Shown here: positions 18,536 to 30,926 of the stretch, one piece after another
How the letters are laid out: each line of letters opens with the position of its first letter
How positions within the stretch are numbered: position 1 is the first letter of the stretch
NCBI GenBank assembly: GCA_036897095.1
Contig: JAYMSP010001461.1
Span: 1-31,815, forward strand
Direction: 5' to 3'
Length of the DNA: 31,815 nt
DNA from: Plantago elongata
Taxonomy: Eukaryota; Streptophyta; Magnoliopsida; Lamiales; Plantaginaceae
The notes under the pieces: generated by a model
Told to the model about the DNA's origin: nothing
The model's database searches: none
What the model saw: the letters and a program-made list of their open reading frames with translations, nothing else
Translations under genes and position numbers: made by a program

Positions 18536-21500
18536 CTACTTGGTAAACAGCTTCCTGCAGTGGCTGTTGTCGAGGCCCATAAGTTCACCTGTGATAACCT
18601 CATTGATCAGGTCTTTGAATATTAGACGTTCAATATCCAAAACCAAAGCTGGTACTTGATCACTGTAGTCTGCCCAATCCTCTGATTGAAACATCATATC
18701 TGCACTTAAGAGGTTCATCACACCATCGTCCTCATCATGTTGGTTGCAGTCTGGCATCTTTTGCAGATGGTCAATCTCTAAATGGATTTCTTTCAGGAGC
18801 ACCCGTGGACTTATTTGTTTCCTTGCCATTGTAAATAATCTGCCTGATGTGATTTTGCGACCCAGTATCTCGTTCACGACATCAAAGACAATTCTTCTTT
18901 GGGTTTTGTGATTGTAACTCTTCTGATCATATTTTTCTTCAAGTCCACTGTTTGCCCTTCCTGTGAGGCTTTCAATTTGTTCAAGAACATGGAGCATCTC
19001 AGGATTGATGAGATTGTATGAGAAAAGTTGATCTGCTGTTGAGACACAGCTCACATCTTTCAGAAGACCTGATGTCTGTAATATCATATTAATGTAATTG
19101 TGATCTGTTTTGAGGCTCCCATCACCACGAGTTGCAGCTGTTTCACCAGGTACTGTGTTGGACAATCTAAGCTCGCAAAGTAATCTTTTCATGTTTTCTA
19201 ACTTCTGATTCTCCTCAGAACCATGATCGGATCTTTTGCTCGGTGAATGACGTGGATTCTCAAGATGCCAGTCTACTTCATCAGGATTTTGGTCATCATC
19301 TGCGATTATTACGGGACAAAAACAATGATTATTTCTCAGTCAAGTGATGAATACATAATATCAGTATACTGGATAATAAGGTGAGTTTCTATCATCTAGT
19401 ACCTTCTATGATTTATTTTATACGTCTATCACTCATATCTGCTGATTTTCTCATCTCTTATTTCCTTTCTATGTGATTGAGACTAAGGGGATACTAAAAA
19501 GAAAGGAAAACTGATTTACTCACTTAATCTGTATCAGTTTCCATGTTTTTCATTGGGACAAGCAAATAAACCATCAAACCTGGTTCCGGTGTACACTTAA
19601 TCTGTCATATTTTTTAGATTATCATTTTCTATTGGGAAGTCTTGTATGTGCCCTCAAATATACTCACATTATTAATTTTTCTTAATAAGTGTTCCACAAC
19701 GACCATAAACAAGCAGAATAATTTATTATTAATGTTTTGTGTATGCTATAAATTACCTACACTTTGCATGTATTATGCATGACATTATCTGTAATGTGTT
19801 TATGTTATTTATTTTTTTCTCATTTGACAGGCAATAGTTGCAGTGACAATTGCAGATATATAATTAATTTTTCAATCTCAAAATGATGTTATGATTAATT
19901 CTCGAAACTATAAATCAATATACCTTGAAAGGCTATTGATTTCTTCTTTACTGGAGAAGGTGAGTCATCGCTGTAGAATGCTGCATTGAGAACTGAGACT
20001 GGACTTGGTTGTTCTGTCAGGACTGCTCCAAGTTCAACCGGTGCCATGTCTTCTCTGGTCGCTGCCTCTAAACTCTGATGAATATAGCAGAAAAAGTAAC
20101 TGTCAGCAAATGAGGTAAAACTGCTAAAAGGTCACCGGAAATTATCACTAACTATTTGTGCATACCTGTTTTCTGCAATTTCTTCCCGTTGAGTGAGCCT
20201 CTGTTTCTATCTGAGAGGTCGTGCTATTGTTGCTATCTGATCTTATTGAAGCTGTGTCACCTTGGTAACTTGTGTATCTGGTCTCGCTACTAAGCTCGCT
20301 CATTTGGTCATCATTTAATTGTGAATCCCTTGCTCTCAGCTTCTGTTTTCTGATGTGTGAGCTCTTTTGTTCAACTTTCCTACTGGGCTGCTTCCTGGTG
20401 CTATCTACATCTGTTTTTCTGATGGTGTGATGTGATTTGTCTTCTGCTCTGATGAAACTCTTTTGCAGGCGAGGACTACCCATTCCAAGATTTCTTCCAG
20501 AAATAGAGCAATCTTCCACCTTCAAGCGTTGAGATGTTCCCAAGGTTCGATCTAGTTCCGAATTACTAGATACAGTCTTCTTTAGGTCTTTGAGACTATT
20601 GATCCTTGACGTTATATCTTTCACTTCTTGTCTGTGAACAAAATCTTTACGATGATCCCGAATCCGCAGGTTTTGTAGCAAAGGGACTTCACCTGCTGAT
20701 ACTTTTGTGTTGCTTGAAACTTTGAGTTTCTCCACTGGTTTCATGACTACAATGGAAGAACCTAGTTTTGCCGGAGGCGGCGGCTTGCGGAATGTAGAAA
20801 CCTGATGGCTATTCGTTTGCACTGGAAATTCAGTCGACTCATCTGTCTGATCCTCCATTCGCTCCCTTGTTTTCTGCATTGCATCAAGTATCTGTTTGAG
20901 AGCCCGTAAATCCTTGCCAGATTTTCTGAATTCGAGTTGTGTTATCCTCTTCTCAATTTCGCCATAAACTGACGATGATAAAGGTCGCACATCTTTTGGA
21001 GCTTTCCTACCCTCCTGACTTACTTTAAGAGACTCTTGACTGGAATCATGTTTTCTCCATGGAGCTGGTTCCATTGGGAATCTTGAACGTATTGCCAGTT
21101 GACTTTGTTCCTTCACAGAGTTGGCATTCAGCAACCTCGGTGATGGTGAGGGCTGGTCGTTTTCATGATTTTGCTTGGTTTTCTCTGTGGCTATGAATGA
21201 ATTTGTCTTTGGAGTCCTCTCATCACCGGGATTTGCATCTGGGAAAGGATCCAGACCCATTAACTTTGCCACCACAATGGATGATCTAGGCCTGCTCTCA
21301 GGTTCTTGGTTTGTTGAAAGACTTTGTCTCGAGCTCTCATTTTCCAGGCGTAGGTCCCGTCTAACAAAATTCCCTTGAGCTGAACACTTCACTTTGCTAT
21401 CTAGCGATAGTCTTGGGAGTTCTTTCGCTTTCATAGCTGAGTTAAACGTTTCCCGGGATTCTCTTCCATCGTAAGAGAAACGATGTAGTGCCAGTCTCTC

Positions 21501-22351
21501 ATCCTTCACAAGAACCCGAGTCGATCCATCATAACCAGTGACTTTTTGCTTTACAGGCCTGGGGGAGTCGACGCGTTTCATTGCCTGTCCTCTTCGTTCA
21601 CCATTCGCAGGAGATTTGATAGACACGCCTCGAGTTTCTCTGTACATCGAGTCCTTCACTACGTGTCGAAAACCACCTGATAGTGTGCTCTCAGTCAGCG
21701 AACGCTTTTCTTCTTTTATCATGTTCATCTGAAATGGACTTTCTGGAGTTTGAACTTGTTTGGAAGGAAGCTTTTCTTGTCGAGCTATTTTATGTGATTC
21801 ATGTGATGAACAAGACGAAGAATATGATGGCCGAGATGATTCCACGGAGGTCCTTGGTTTCTCTTTTTGCAGCTCCAAATCCTTATCCTGCAGATGTAAG
21901 TGAATCAATATATTTTGATCATAACACAACCATGAATTAAAACTCTTCTGTTCTTTTTTGTCTCTCTGGGAGAAAAGTCTAAGGGTCTTACCGTGGAAGT
22001 TTTTGTCGCGTGTCGGGGTTCTGGTTGGTCTTTTGCAGCTTCAAAAGAAGAAGAGAAAAAAAACAATCTTAGCTGAATGAAGGGCTGAGTGATAGGTGTA
22101 AATATTCTCATAAAACGATAAAACACGTAGAAATTCTTAATTTCTTATTTATGCAAATGGGATCCTTAAAACATTAGTTTGCTTGAAATTGAAGTATGAA
22201 TGCAAGTCTTACCTAGAAGTAGCCTTTTGTTATTGTGGCTGCTTATGCGCCTCCCTGTGATGAAATGATGAAATATGCCGGTCATGCATCCGATTTGTTT
22301 TCGAAGATCTCTGTTCTCTTCTGTAACAGAAGACATTATCTTCGTAGACAT
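18536..22351 (-). CDS. LNG1: LONGIFOLIA-like protein (TON1-recruiting motif family), five coding exons
   Basis: LONGIFOLIA (TRM1/TRM2-type) proteins associate with cortical microtubules and promote longitudinal organ elongation. Exons on the minus strand: 22351-22213, 22038-21992, 21887-20166, 20074-19924 and 19299-18536, all with GT-AG introns and matching phases, giving 940 aa, close to Arabidopsis LNG1 (about 927). Exon 1 carries the family N terminus (MSTKIMSSVTEENRDL, KQIGCMTGIF). VVAKLMGLDPFPD at about 267-279 is the VARLMGL-type DUF3741 motif. YGEIEKRITQLEF...LKQILDAMQ lies at about 370-400. PSPVSVLNAAFY-DDSPSPVK is in exon 4. The C-terminal DUF4378 domain spans about 755-925 and ends LINEVITGELMGL. 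Long Ser/Lys/Arg-rich, probably disordered stretches lie between. The start was chosen by match to the family N terminus. LNG1 and LNG2 orthology cannot be separated here. No disabling change was seen. Confidence 0.93.
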
Positions 22352-23258
22352 CTATGTTCTTCCGTCAATTTCGAAACAGGGGAGGGATGAAATTGTGTCT
22401 GGTTTTCAGTGATTTATATATCTGCTTTTCCTGAATCAGTAATTCAAGATAATAAGTATTTCATATAACATAATTCAAGATAAATAGCCCATATGGCCAT
22501 ATATATGCATACACATCATAGCCAATTATAAGACTTCTTTAGTTGAAACAGTCAATTTTCAGCATGTGTCTTGTCTAAAAAGGCTAGTGGCTTTTTTCAT
22601 TTTCTTCCTAGGTGGATACTTTGCTCAATTATAGTAGAGCTACTTTCATTTATTTTCCCTACATTTATATCATGCTCAAAGAGCTTAAAGAACCAATTAT
22701 GAATTGTGTAGATAACAGAATCTAAATTTGAGCCCCCATAAAAAAGAGCATGGACCCTGCTCTAAGGATTTCCGGCCTTGTGGATTATAAGTTATAACCA
22801 TAGGGTTGAAATAGCCTCGATGCAGAATGCGAAAATGGGGCTATGTACTATGTACGTGTTTCTTCTTTTCCTGAGTTTTGTAGTCATTCATTGTAAGTTT
22901 AAGACGGAATGATAGAGAACAAGAGTACTTACATGTCACATGCACATCACTTTTGCTGACTGGAATTGGATCTTTATCTGGATTTCAGTGATCAATTGCT
23001 GGCAATACCCAGTGTGATATAGGCACTAGCAACAGAAAATAGAAGGAAAAAATTTAGAACAGTTTTATCCAGCTCCTATCTTGGATGCAGGCAGAACAGC
23101 GGAAAGGAACAAGAAGAAGAGATGTTTTTGTGTATGGGATCTCTCAAAAGAACAAAAGGGAAGTGAGTTTAATTGTACTCTGTGTTTTGGCTCTCTCAAG
23201 AAAAAAAAGGCTGCTCAGTAGTGGGGGCTAGTTTTTTTTAAAGAGGGAGTGTGTAGTG
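22352..23258 (-). other. Probable 5' leader of the LNG-like gene with an intron
   Basis: On the minus strand a leader exon could run from about 23228, downstream of the TATA box, to 22934, ending at a strong donor (CAT-GTAAGTACT). Acceptors GATTCAG at about 22431 or AAGCAG at about 22422 would join it to the exon holding the start codon. The proposed first exon is pyrimidine-rich and contains short upstream ATGs. This rests on splice-site form only, without transcript evidence. Confidence 0.45.
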
Positions 23259-23266
23259 TATATATA
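23259..23266 (-). promoter_or_regulatory. TATA box, probable LNG promoter
   Basis: The minus strand reads GTATATATACACTACACACTC, a TATA element about 30 bases upstream of a C/T-rich stretch suited to a transcription start. Its distance from the proposed leader exon is consistent, but the assignment is by position alone. Confidence 0.45.
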
Positions 23267-23269
23267 CAA

Positions 23270-26200
23270 AATCAAGTACTATTTTAATTTTTTTTAAATT
23301 TAAATAAGGTGGTGGGTCAGATCTATTGTAGAGTCTTGAGGGTTAATTGGTCATTTTCTGTCATTTTCATGTGGGGTGGGTCTGGATTCTTGAGCCTGGA
23401 CTACTTGGGCATGTGGACTCTGTCAGGCTCATGTTACAAAGTGGATTCCTCTACTGGCTGACAGTAAGAAGAAACTCTTTTCAGCCTTCATACTGTGAAC
23501 CATTTTCGGTTAGTTATCACCTTAAGTGGTAAGGGAACGAGTCTTCTCTAGTAAGGTTTCGTCTTCCAGTCTCTTGGATGGAGAAATATTTTATCATGAT
23601 TCGAGCATTAATTGGTCGAATAAGAGGCTAGTGTTGTGAGAAGTCGGTTAACTTCTTGATGAAGTAGATCTGCAATTTTGGGGGGTATTGGTTAACCTGT
23701 GAAAAGATAGTTTTAATTTCTTGATTTTGACATTACATTACCTTTCTTACCTTAAACATTCATTTCTGATGATGATGTGCAAGTTGTTACACATCCACTA
23801 TCTCAACTTTTACTTTCAGTTGTTGTCAACTTTTGTCATTGTGAATATGCTTTCAGGGACCTTTATTCTGTGACTTGTGACATTAGACTATTTTTAGGGT
23901 CTGTTTGCAGGACACTTCGACTGTCGATATTGTGGCCGCCTGTTGTTTTAAGCTTGAATGTGACGTACGTTGGATTTGACGAATGGTAAATATAATTCGC
24001 AATGTGTTAACTGTTTTTTTGTACTACTGGTTATGTCTGCTAGGACTAATTTTACTGGGAATACTTACTTACCTATCAGCTTTAAATTTGGCCGCTTTTA
24101 GCTGGCAGAATTGAATTCTGCTTATAATTAGGTGGTTGAAATTGAATATGATGCCAATTCTTATCTACCATGTAAAACAATAGCAGTTTTTTGTACAAAT
24201 GTTGTTGAAACAATTGAGTCTCTGTTTCCTCCCAGAATGGTTATTTATGACTTTTGAGCATGAGATGAACTGCTGATTTGTCTCTACTTTTCTATTTTTT
24301 GTATATTTATACCAGAGCGGTCGGTATGTAACTGGACACTTTTATGCAGGAAAAAAACCGTCCCTGTAGAGTTTAACCGTGTTTTACACTGTATATCTAC
24401 AGCTAACCATGCATTATTTCATTGTATATATACTGCCTTAGCTGTATTTATTCACCTCTATGGTCTTTGTTTGATTTTGGTCTAGTTTTAATAGATCTTT
24501 TTGGTGATTCATGGATATAATTGCTACTACTTGGCTAGAATTGATATCTCTTTAAGTTTATCTGTGTGGAGCCCAAAATCCATTTGAAATGCTCATCTGT
24601 TAATGAGGCATGCCATGTAACACTTCAAATTTTTTGAATCTAATTCAAAGAACCTTTCAATTTCCTGGCAGCTCTACTGAGACAGTTCAGATCCATAATT
24701 GTAATAAATATCTTACTTACCTTACCACAATCATTTTGTGGCATATATCCCGCCATCTGACTTCTGTGTACCACTTACTTTACGTCGGGCTAGAATTGTT
24801 TACGGATATGAGTATTTGTATCTTATACATTCAGAAAAATAGGAAGTTACATTCGGTTATTTACGTATATTGTGAAAGTCTTTTTAATTTTCAAATTCAG
24901 GAGGGAAAGATAGAGACCTTTGGTGAAAATTGAGGCATAAGATGATAAGGATATAGCTGTTTTTGGCTTGTGTCTGCACTGATAATTGGACACTATGTTC
25001 CCCACCTCATCAAGAATTGCCTGTCTCTTACCCTCCACTAAGTTAATGCACTTTGTGTGCTTGTCTTCAAATTTCTCTTATTGATTTGATTTCAATTCAT
25101 ACATCTAAAGCAACTTGAGCCAAATAACTATGCATGCATCTCTTAATTTAGCAAACTTCCTTTAATGAAACTTGGGGAAACCTCCCAATGTCTTTGTTAA
25201 CTAGCCAAAAGTATTGTCAAGTTTCTATAGGCTTCACATGCCAATCCAACTTTTTCGACCTTTATTGTTTCCAATTTTAACATGTATCGATTCTCAATGC
25301 TTCATGTTGTGGATCTTGCTCGCCCGTACATGTGGTCTCATATTTCAGCAAAACTAATCGAAAAATCTCAAATGTCTGAACTACTAGATATAAAATATGT
25401 CATGACACGGTTTTAGTTTAGGGTGTAGTTGTAATTAGGTATTCTTAAAAAATGTATCATATCATAAGAAAGTGTTGGTTTTACTTTTTTACATTCGCGT
25501 GTGTAAAATGCTTCAACAAGTGGTTTTATTAAAAAGGTAATCAAAATTTGAAGGACTTGTAGTTGTATATGCATATGCTAGAATGATTTGGTTGGATAAA
25601 TATATGTGAATTATTACATCCTAAGTTTGCCCAATTGCCAACGCTTACCCTTGGTATTTCTGACAGCTTAACTAAAAAACCAGTAACATGGATGCATGTT
25701 CTTTGGCGTCGAATATTAAGTCTCTAAAATTGCATTAAAGGTCAGCTTACATCTGTAATCACTCACTCCCAACATTCCACATGATCTAATCCCATATTAA
25801 TCATAACTCAAAGTCCTTTTAGGGCAATTTCTGCCTTCCTGCTTATGCCGATCACCTTAATTATGCTAGGGTGGAGGCGTGGTCCCGAGAATTCATGTTT
25901 GCGAGGTCACATTATATTTGTGGTTGGGTGAAATTCAAAATTTAAAATTATTACACATTATAAAAAGAAAAATGAATTTGAGAACATGCATGTTCCCTCC
26001 TAGTTCTCTCATTTCTTGTAGTTTGGTAGTATTATATGTCATGTGATCGGTAGATCAATACTTAAAAGCCAGACTTCCTTTACTTACGAAAATTTGTAAG
26101 GACTTTTAAAACAAGTGGTGACAACCAAGAACACAAGTTTCTTGCTTGCTAATTACAATCGTAATGCGATAACAGTTTGTCCATGTGTATATAACCTAAC

Positions 26201-27550
26201 CACATGCGCACGTATAATGTGTTCGTTTGGGTACAAAATCTAAGGCATACTACATGCTCATCATTTGATACTGATAATTTTCAGAGCTTTTATTAGAATT
26301 TGTGATGCTTAAAATAAATTAAGATCACTTGGTGCAGATCATTTTGAAAGGACTAACTACATTTCAATGATTTCATGATTCCAAACATATGCATGAGCGT
26401 TGAGAGTGACATTCAACAACTTACACCAAATAAGTACTAGTTATCTTAGCGAATCTTGATAAACGTAATTCATCAAATTAGAAGTGGGAGATCTCTCAGA
26501 ACCTGAAATATCATGATATGATTATGCTTGGTGACAAACGCTAACTAGTAGATGATTATATGCTTGTGTGATAGCCGACTTCTTCTTTACGCAGCTTCCA
26601 AGAGATCTCCCCCGAGGGCGGGGGACCGAGGTATCCTCTAATCTCATAAAACGATCTTATAGGTAAAGATGTGATTGGTAGCGACTTCTCCCTTCTGTGG
26701 ATTTTAGCTAACTAGAATATCTCACCTAGGCTGGGGGAGTCTCTTAATATTAGACCGTGTAAAAATCATACTAGAAATTAATTAGTTAATTTATTCAAAA
26801 AAGGCATTTCTCTTTCCATATGATGCCTATGTAACTTAAAAATTACTAGTTACTTTGCATACAAAAACGAACATCTAGATATCGGTTATTTTGATGATTT
26901 GACGTATACGTTAGCTGATATTTTCATATTAATGAGAATGGTAGCATCATATCTTAATCTTATATATTTGCATTGTACTTGTACATGGGGCTACTATGAA
27001 AATTTGTAGTGACATAGTTGGAATATGAATCAAATGATTGATGGCTAACATTTGAAGTAGAATATGTGAATGTGAAGATCACGTGGTTAAAGTTGAAGGG
27101 AAGTCCATGAGGGGTGTTTGTATTATGCAAGGCAATGACCAACTCACCTATCTTAATCAACCCTTTGCTAATACTATGTTCCAGAAATCTGTACCCCACT
27201 ACCCCTCCAATTGGGACTTATCCCCAACCAAATGAACCATGTGTATTTCTAGTAAACTATTTGGACTTTATTTAACCAAGTCAATTGGATCATCATCACA
27301 TCTTAATCCCCATTTAATGATCATGTGGACATTTCATTCTAGATGATTGATTAGGTTTCAAGGGTACAAATGGTCAAGTGAAATGAACTATATTCCATTT
27401 CTTATAGCATCTAGTGTACGTTTGTTTTATGTACAGTTATTTGAAGATCGGATATAATTATTTATTAGATAAAATGAGTCGAGTAATTAAGAAACAAATT
27501 CGATTCATACCATCTACTGATAGAGATAGTTATTGATGTGAAAATATATA
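23270..27550. other. Intergenic DNA without recognised genes
   Basis: AT-rich sequence lies upstream of the LNG-like gene. The longest open frame (24610-24933) has no recognisable domain and no sign of selection for protein. A GC-rich inverted repeat at 26600-26745 is the only structured item noticed. No tRNA, known miRNA precursor or transposase was recognised. Confidence 0.5.
26600..26745. repeat. GC-rich imperfect inverted repeat
   Basis: AAGAGATCTCCCCCGAGG at 26600-26617 and the complement of CCTAGGCTGGGGGAGTCTCTT at 26725-26745 share AAGAGA-CTCCCCC in inverted orientation around about 107 bases. The left arm also contains a small perfect hairpin (TCCCCC...GGGGGA). Its GC content contrasts with the AT-rich surroundings. 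It might be a MITE remnant or a folded RNA; I cannot assign it. Confidence 0.4.
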
Positions 27551-27695
27551 GGGGTTGATTGACATGGCATTTGAATGGGCATTTTTGTGAAATTGTGTTT
27601 GGAATGGAATTAAAATGGTGGTATTTGAAGTGTATTTTAGGCCAAATCATCATCGAGTCAAATAGGGGCATTTAAATGCTATCCCAATCAGCCCC
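27551..27695. mobile_element. 145-bp MITE with about 25-bp terminal inverted repeats
   Basis: The left end reads GGGGTTGATTGACATGGCAT, then TTGAATG. The reverse complement of the right end reads GGGGCTGATTGGGATAGCAT, then TTAAATG. They agree at 22 of 27 positions. The bases next to both ends are ATA, which may be a short target duplication. There is no coding sequence. The superfamily is uncertain because a longer duplication is not evident. Confidence 0.7.
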
Positions 27696-28319
27696 ATAAT
27701 GTTCTACCAGTACGAGGGTGAAATTGTTTGTAGTTGTTTATCGAATGAGTGACGGGATCTGAAGTAGAGTAGTATAAGTATAATTTGACAAAAAGGGAGA
27801 CGTATAGAGTTTGCATGGATAAAGATGACTATCTATAAAAATATATATATGAATGAGGAGAGTGGATATATAATGAAGTAGGTTTAAATGTTGGGATTGT
27901 AAGTTACGAACCCATCACATGACGAAAATGAGGGTATGGAAAGGTGATGATTCCAAATTTGAGGGCTAAGTTTGCTACTTTTTGGTAGATATTTGATATA
28001 TGAAGCAAAACAAGTACATGTGACTAGAGTTTGATTGAATATTTTGATAAGATAATTACGTTCACTGATTAAAGATAGAAAATGAAATTGTGTTGGACGT
28101 TACATTTATATAGCAAAATACACATCAAATTGAGTGACTAGTGGTTACAAGTAACTTTTAGGGAGTGTATACACATTAAAAAGGTCTTATGCAAGTTTTT
28201 GTATTAAAAATGTAATTTTGTGCTTGTTACGTCTAATGCCTCTAATGTTATGGCCCGTGTTAAGGATGTATGGTAATTGAATTACAAACATAAAATTATG
28301 AGAATAACTTCATTATTTT
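27696..28319. other. Intergenic DNA, nothing recognised
   Basis: AT-rich sequence without a supported gene, RNA or repeat. Confidence 0.5.
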
Positions 28320-28570
28320 CGGATCGCAACAAGTTTGTCTACCGGGCTGAATGTCTCACTGCAATCTATATCAACCTGTTGAGTCTTGTCATCACCCACA
28401 AATCGAGCTTTATGCCTTTCAAACGAACCATTCGATTTGGCCTTATCTAAGCAGTGATCTATTCATCAACTTGATGTCAAGAATACATTTTTGTCGGGAG
28501 CTTGAGTCATACTTTATTCGTTTCAGAAAAGAAATTAATTACTTCCTTTACAACCTTCAAACTTAGCCAC
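28320..28570 (+). pseudogene. Degraded Ty1/copia reverse transcriptase remnant
   Basis: One plus-strand frame reads LALSKQ, a stop (TGA where Trp is expected), SIHQLDVKNTFLSG (about 28439-28500). This matches the invariant copia RT block (W.(I/L)HQLDVKNAFLHG.L) that contains the first catalytic Asp. The flanking sequence is too decayed to assign with confidence, and no neighbouring gag, integrase or LTR was found, so only a relic remains. The call depends mainly on this 20-residue block. Confidence 0.55.
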
Positions 28571-29321
28571 AAGCTTTACTGACAAATTGTGACAATTCAG
28601 AATTTGAGGGGTGAAGCTAGAGGTGGATACAAGCCGGATCGGGATTTTAACATCCCCCTCCCCCAACCCATGATATCGATGAAAGATATCACATTTCATT
28701 GTTTAAAGTGGATTTCGTTACATTGATAACAATGTGCTTATAGTATAATAAAGTGTGAAAGTTGCACTATCTAGCTAGTAGAGTGGCCCTTAGACTTCCT
28801 TTCTCATAATTAGTAAGTCAATATGCATGGCAACCCATACCCTTTTACCAGGGATCAAGAACACAAGTTGCAAAAAGATTGTGTCTAAAGGAAAGAAAGT
28901 TGGTTCTTGGAAAATAAAGTAAAATTTATTATTATACTACTTCATTAAGTGATTCACAATTTGCCATCACCAAAATCTAATCATATAGACTTACCTAAAC
29001 TCATTTAAAAATGTGGAAAAGTTGAACCAGAATTAGTGTAGAAGGTGCTTGATGTGCAAGCCTAAAATTGCAAAAAGTATGGATGGAATTGAATTTGGGA
29101 AAATGGACAAAGTCCAAGTACAGTTGAGAAAATCAGAGCCAGATCAATAGTGCACATGGTAAGATGGTATAGTTTTCCTGCAAGTGCAGTTCATTGGGAT
29201 CTGGAAACTATTAGTAATCAACAAAAGATATGCAGATGAGCACCTATATCCCACCTAAAAGGTACGGTATGAGTTTCCCTATTCAATTTTGGATGGATCG
29301 CAAGTCAGATTCCAAGTAATA
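28571..29321. other. Intergenic DNA, nothing recognised
   Basis: AT-rich sequence without a supported gene, RNA or repeat, apart from the TA target copy at its right end. Confidence 0.5.
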
Positions 29322-29572
29322 CTCCCTCGATCTGGATTAATCTTCCTGTTGATCGGATATAAATATTAAGAAAAAAAGTGAATAAAATATTAAAGATGGT
29401 TATAAGATAGAAAATAAATAAATAAAGTACTAAAGATGATGATAAAATAAATAAATAAAGTAGAATAGATAATGTATAAAATAGTAGAAATATTTTTCAT
29501 TTAATGGATGGGAAGATGGAATTGGGACGGACCAAAATAGAATACGATAAGATGAAGTTATGATGGATGGAG
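29322..29572. mobile_element. Stowaway-type MITE (Tc1/mariner), 251 bp
   Basis: The ends read CTCCCTCGATCTGGATTAATC on the left and, reverse-complemented, CTCCATCCATCATAACTTC on the right. These are variants of the Stowaway terminus CTCCCTCCGT, and the element is flanked by TA on both sides (29320-29321 and 29573-29574). The interior is AT-rich with ATAAATAAATAAAGTA repeats and has no coding capacity, as usual for these elements. Confidence 0.8.
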
Positions 29573-29587
29573 TATTAGCATGTAATA

Positions 29588-29858
29588 CCTCTGTTTGAAT
29601 ATAACTGAACCAATTCGAATATAAATTGTTATAATTATGAAATTTTAATTTAAAATGAAATTAATAGTTTTTTTTAGATGAAATGAATATTGACTTATCC
29701 GGTTCCACCATTAACTTCATAATGAGTTATTTTATTAAACTTAAAAAAATATTAAATATTATTTGTATTAATTGATATTATGTGGATAAAGTTATAATTA
29801 AATGATAAAGTTGTAATTAAATAATAAAATAGAAAAGTTATTAAATGAATGAATGGAG
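29588..29858. mobile_element. Second, more diverged Stowaway-like MITE
   Basis: The right end, reverse-complemented, reads CTCCATTCATTCATTTAATA, and the left end reads CCTCTGTTTGAATATAACTG. Both are flanked by TA (29586-29587 and 29859-29860). The interior is AT-rich without coding sequence. The left terminus has diverged from the CTCCCTC consensus, so this is less certain than the neighbour 16 bases away. Confidence 0.55.
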
Positions 29859-29860
29859 TA

Positions 29861-30635
29861 TATGTAATGTCATAGAACTTTAATTTTATCTTATGAAATA
29901 AGTTAAATTGTTATTCATATTAATAAAGTATTATGCATCGTCTTTGTTTTCAAATATACATTCATAAGAATTTTGGAGCAAATTTGTTATTACAATTCAA
30001 TTTTTTAGCATTTGTCCAATGGAAAGTTCCAGCTAAATGCAGAAGTATAGATGAAGTGTGAGAGAGAATAAGTATTAGTTTGTTGGTCTGTATATTATAC
30101 ATAAATTTTTTTAAATAATTAAAGGGTGATTTGAATTCCAACCTATTAATTGAAGGTGAAACGTCCTATCAATTAAATTGTGTTTTATTACCTTATATTA
30201 TACGTGGAGTAATTTAGGAGTGATCGCTTTGGTTCACATGATCGGACATTAGATTGCAAGGTATATTAAAAAGAGGTTGCAATTTCTATATTTTGAAAAT
30301 ACATATGATGGTCAAATTTCGAATGCACTCCTTGGCTACATTTTAATTGGACGGAGATTTCATTTTGGAACTTTGAACTCAAGAAAAGGATAAATAATTA
30401 CAGTCACACACAAAATGTGTCAGGTTCTGCAAGAGTAGTTATCCAGTCCAGATGAAATTATTGTGGATTTGAAAGATTATTGGATATTTGCTGCAGATCT
30501 GCAAGCTCAGCCTTTTGCTTTTAATATTTATAGATCTGGTTGGTAGTATGGTAACTATAGATCTTATTGTGAAACATTGTTCAAATTTGAATATGTATTC
30601 TAAAGTATTTTGATGATAAATTGTTGTATGTATAA
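29861..30635. other. Intergenic DNA between MITE and Harbinger element
   Basis: AT-rich sequence without a supported gene or repeat. Its last three bases (TAA, 30633-30635) are the probable target copy next to the Harbinger terminus. Confidence 0.5.
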
Positions 30636-30800
30636 GATCATTTTTAATGGCGACGTGTCTTCGTGCTACGACGATTTGTTACAGTGGTGATGTATCGTCG
30701 CCACATCGTGAATATCACGTCATTTTTTTTAAAATTTATAATTTAAAATTTAAAATTCAAATTCAAATTTAAAATTCAAATTCAAAATTTAAAATTCAAA

Positions 30801-30908
30801 ATTACAAACTAGGCACACTACGGAAAGTAAATTACAAACTAGTCACACGACGGAAATTGAAATACAAAGAAACTGCGGAATGTAAAAAATACAAACTCGA
30901 CACACTAC
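30801..30908. repeat. About 30-bp tandem repeat near the Harbinger end
   Basis: ATTACAAACTAGGCACACTA at 30801 and ATTACAAACTAGTCACACGA at 30831 start two close 30-base copies ending CGGAAAGTAA/CGGAAATTGA. Two more degenerate units (AATACAAAGAAACTGCGGAA, AATACAAACTCGACACACTA) follow. They lie just past the ORF1 stop, next to an AAATTTAAAATTC-type AT repeat (30729-30800). Confidence 0.75.
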
Positions 30909-30926
30909 ATAAGCGATTCTTCGCCA

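Noticed and set aside
24610..24933. 107-codon plus-strand ORF upstream of the LNG-like gene
   Set aside because: No domain, no splice support, and composition typical of AT-rich noncoding DNA.
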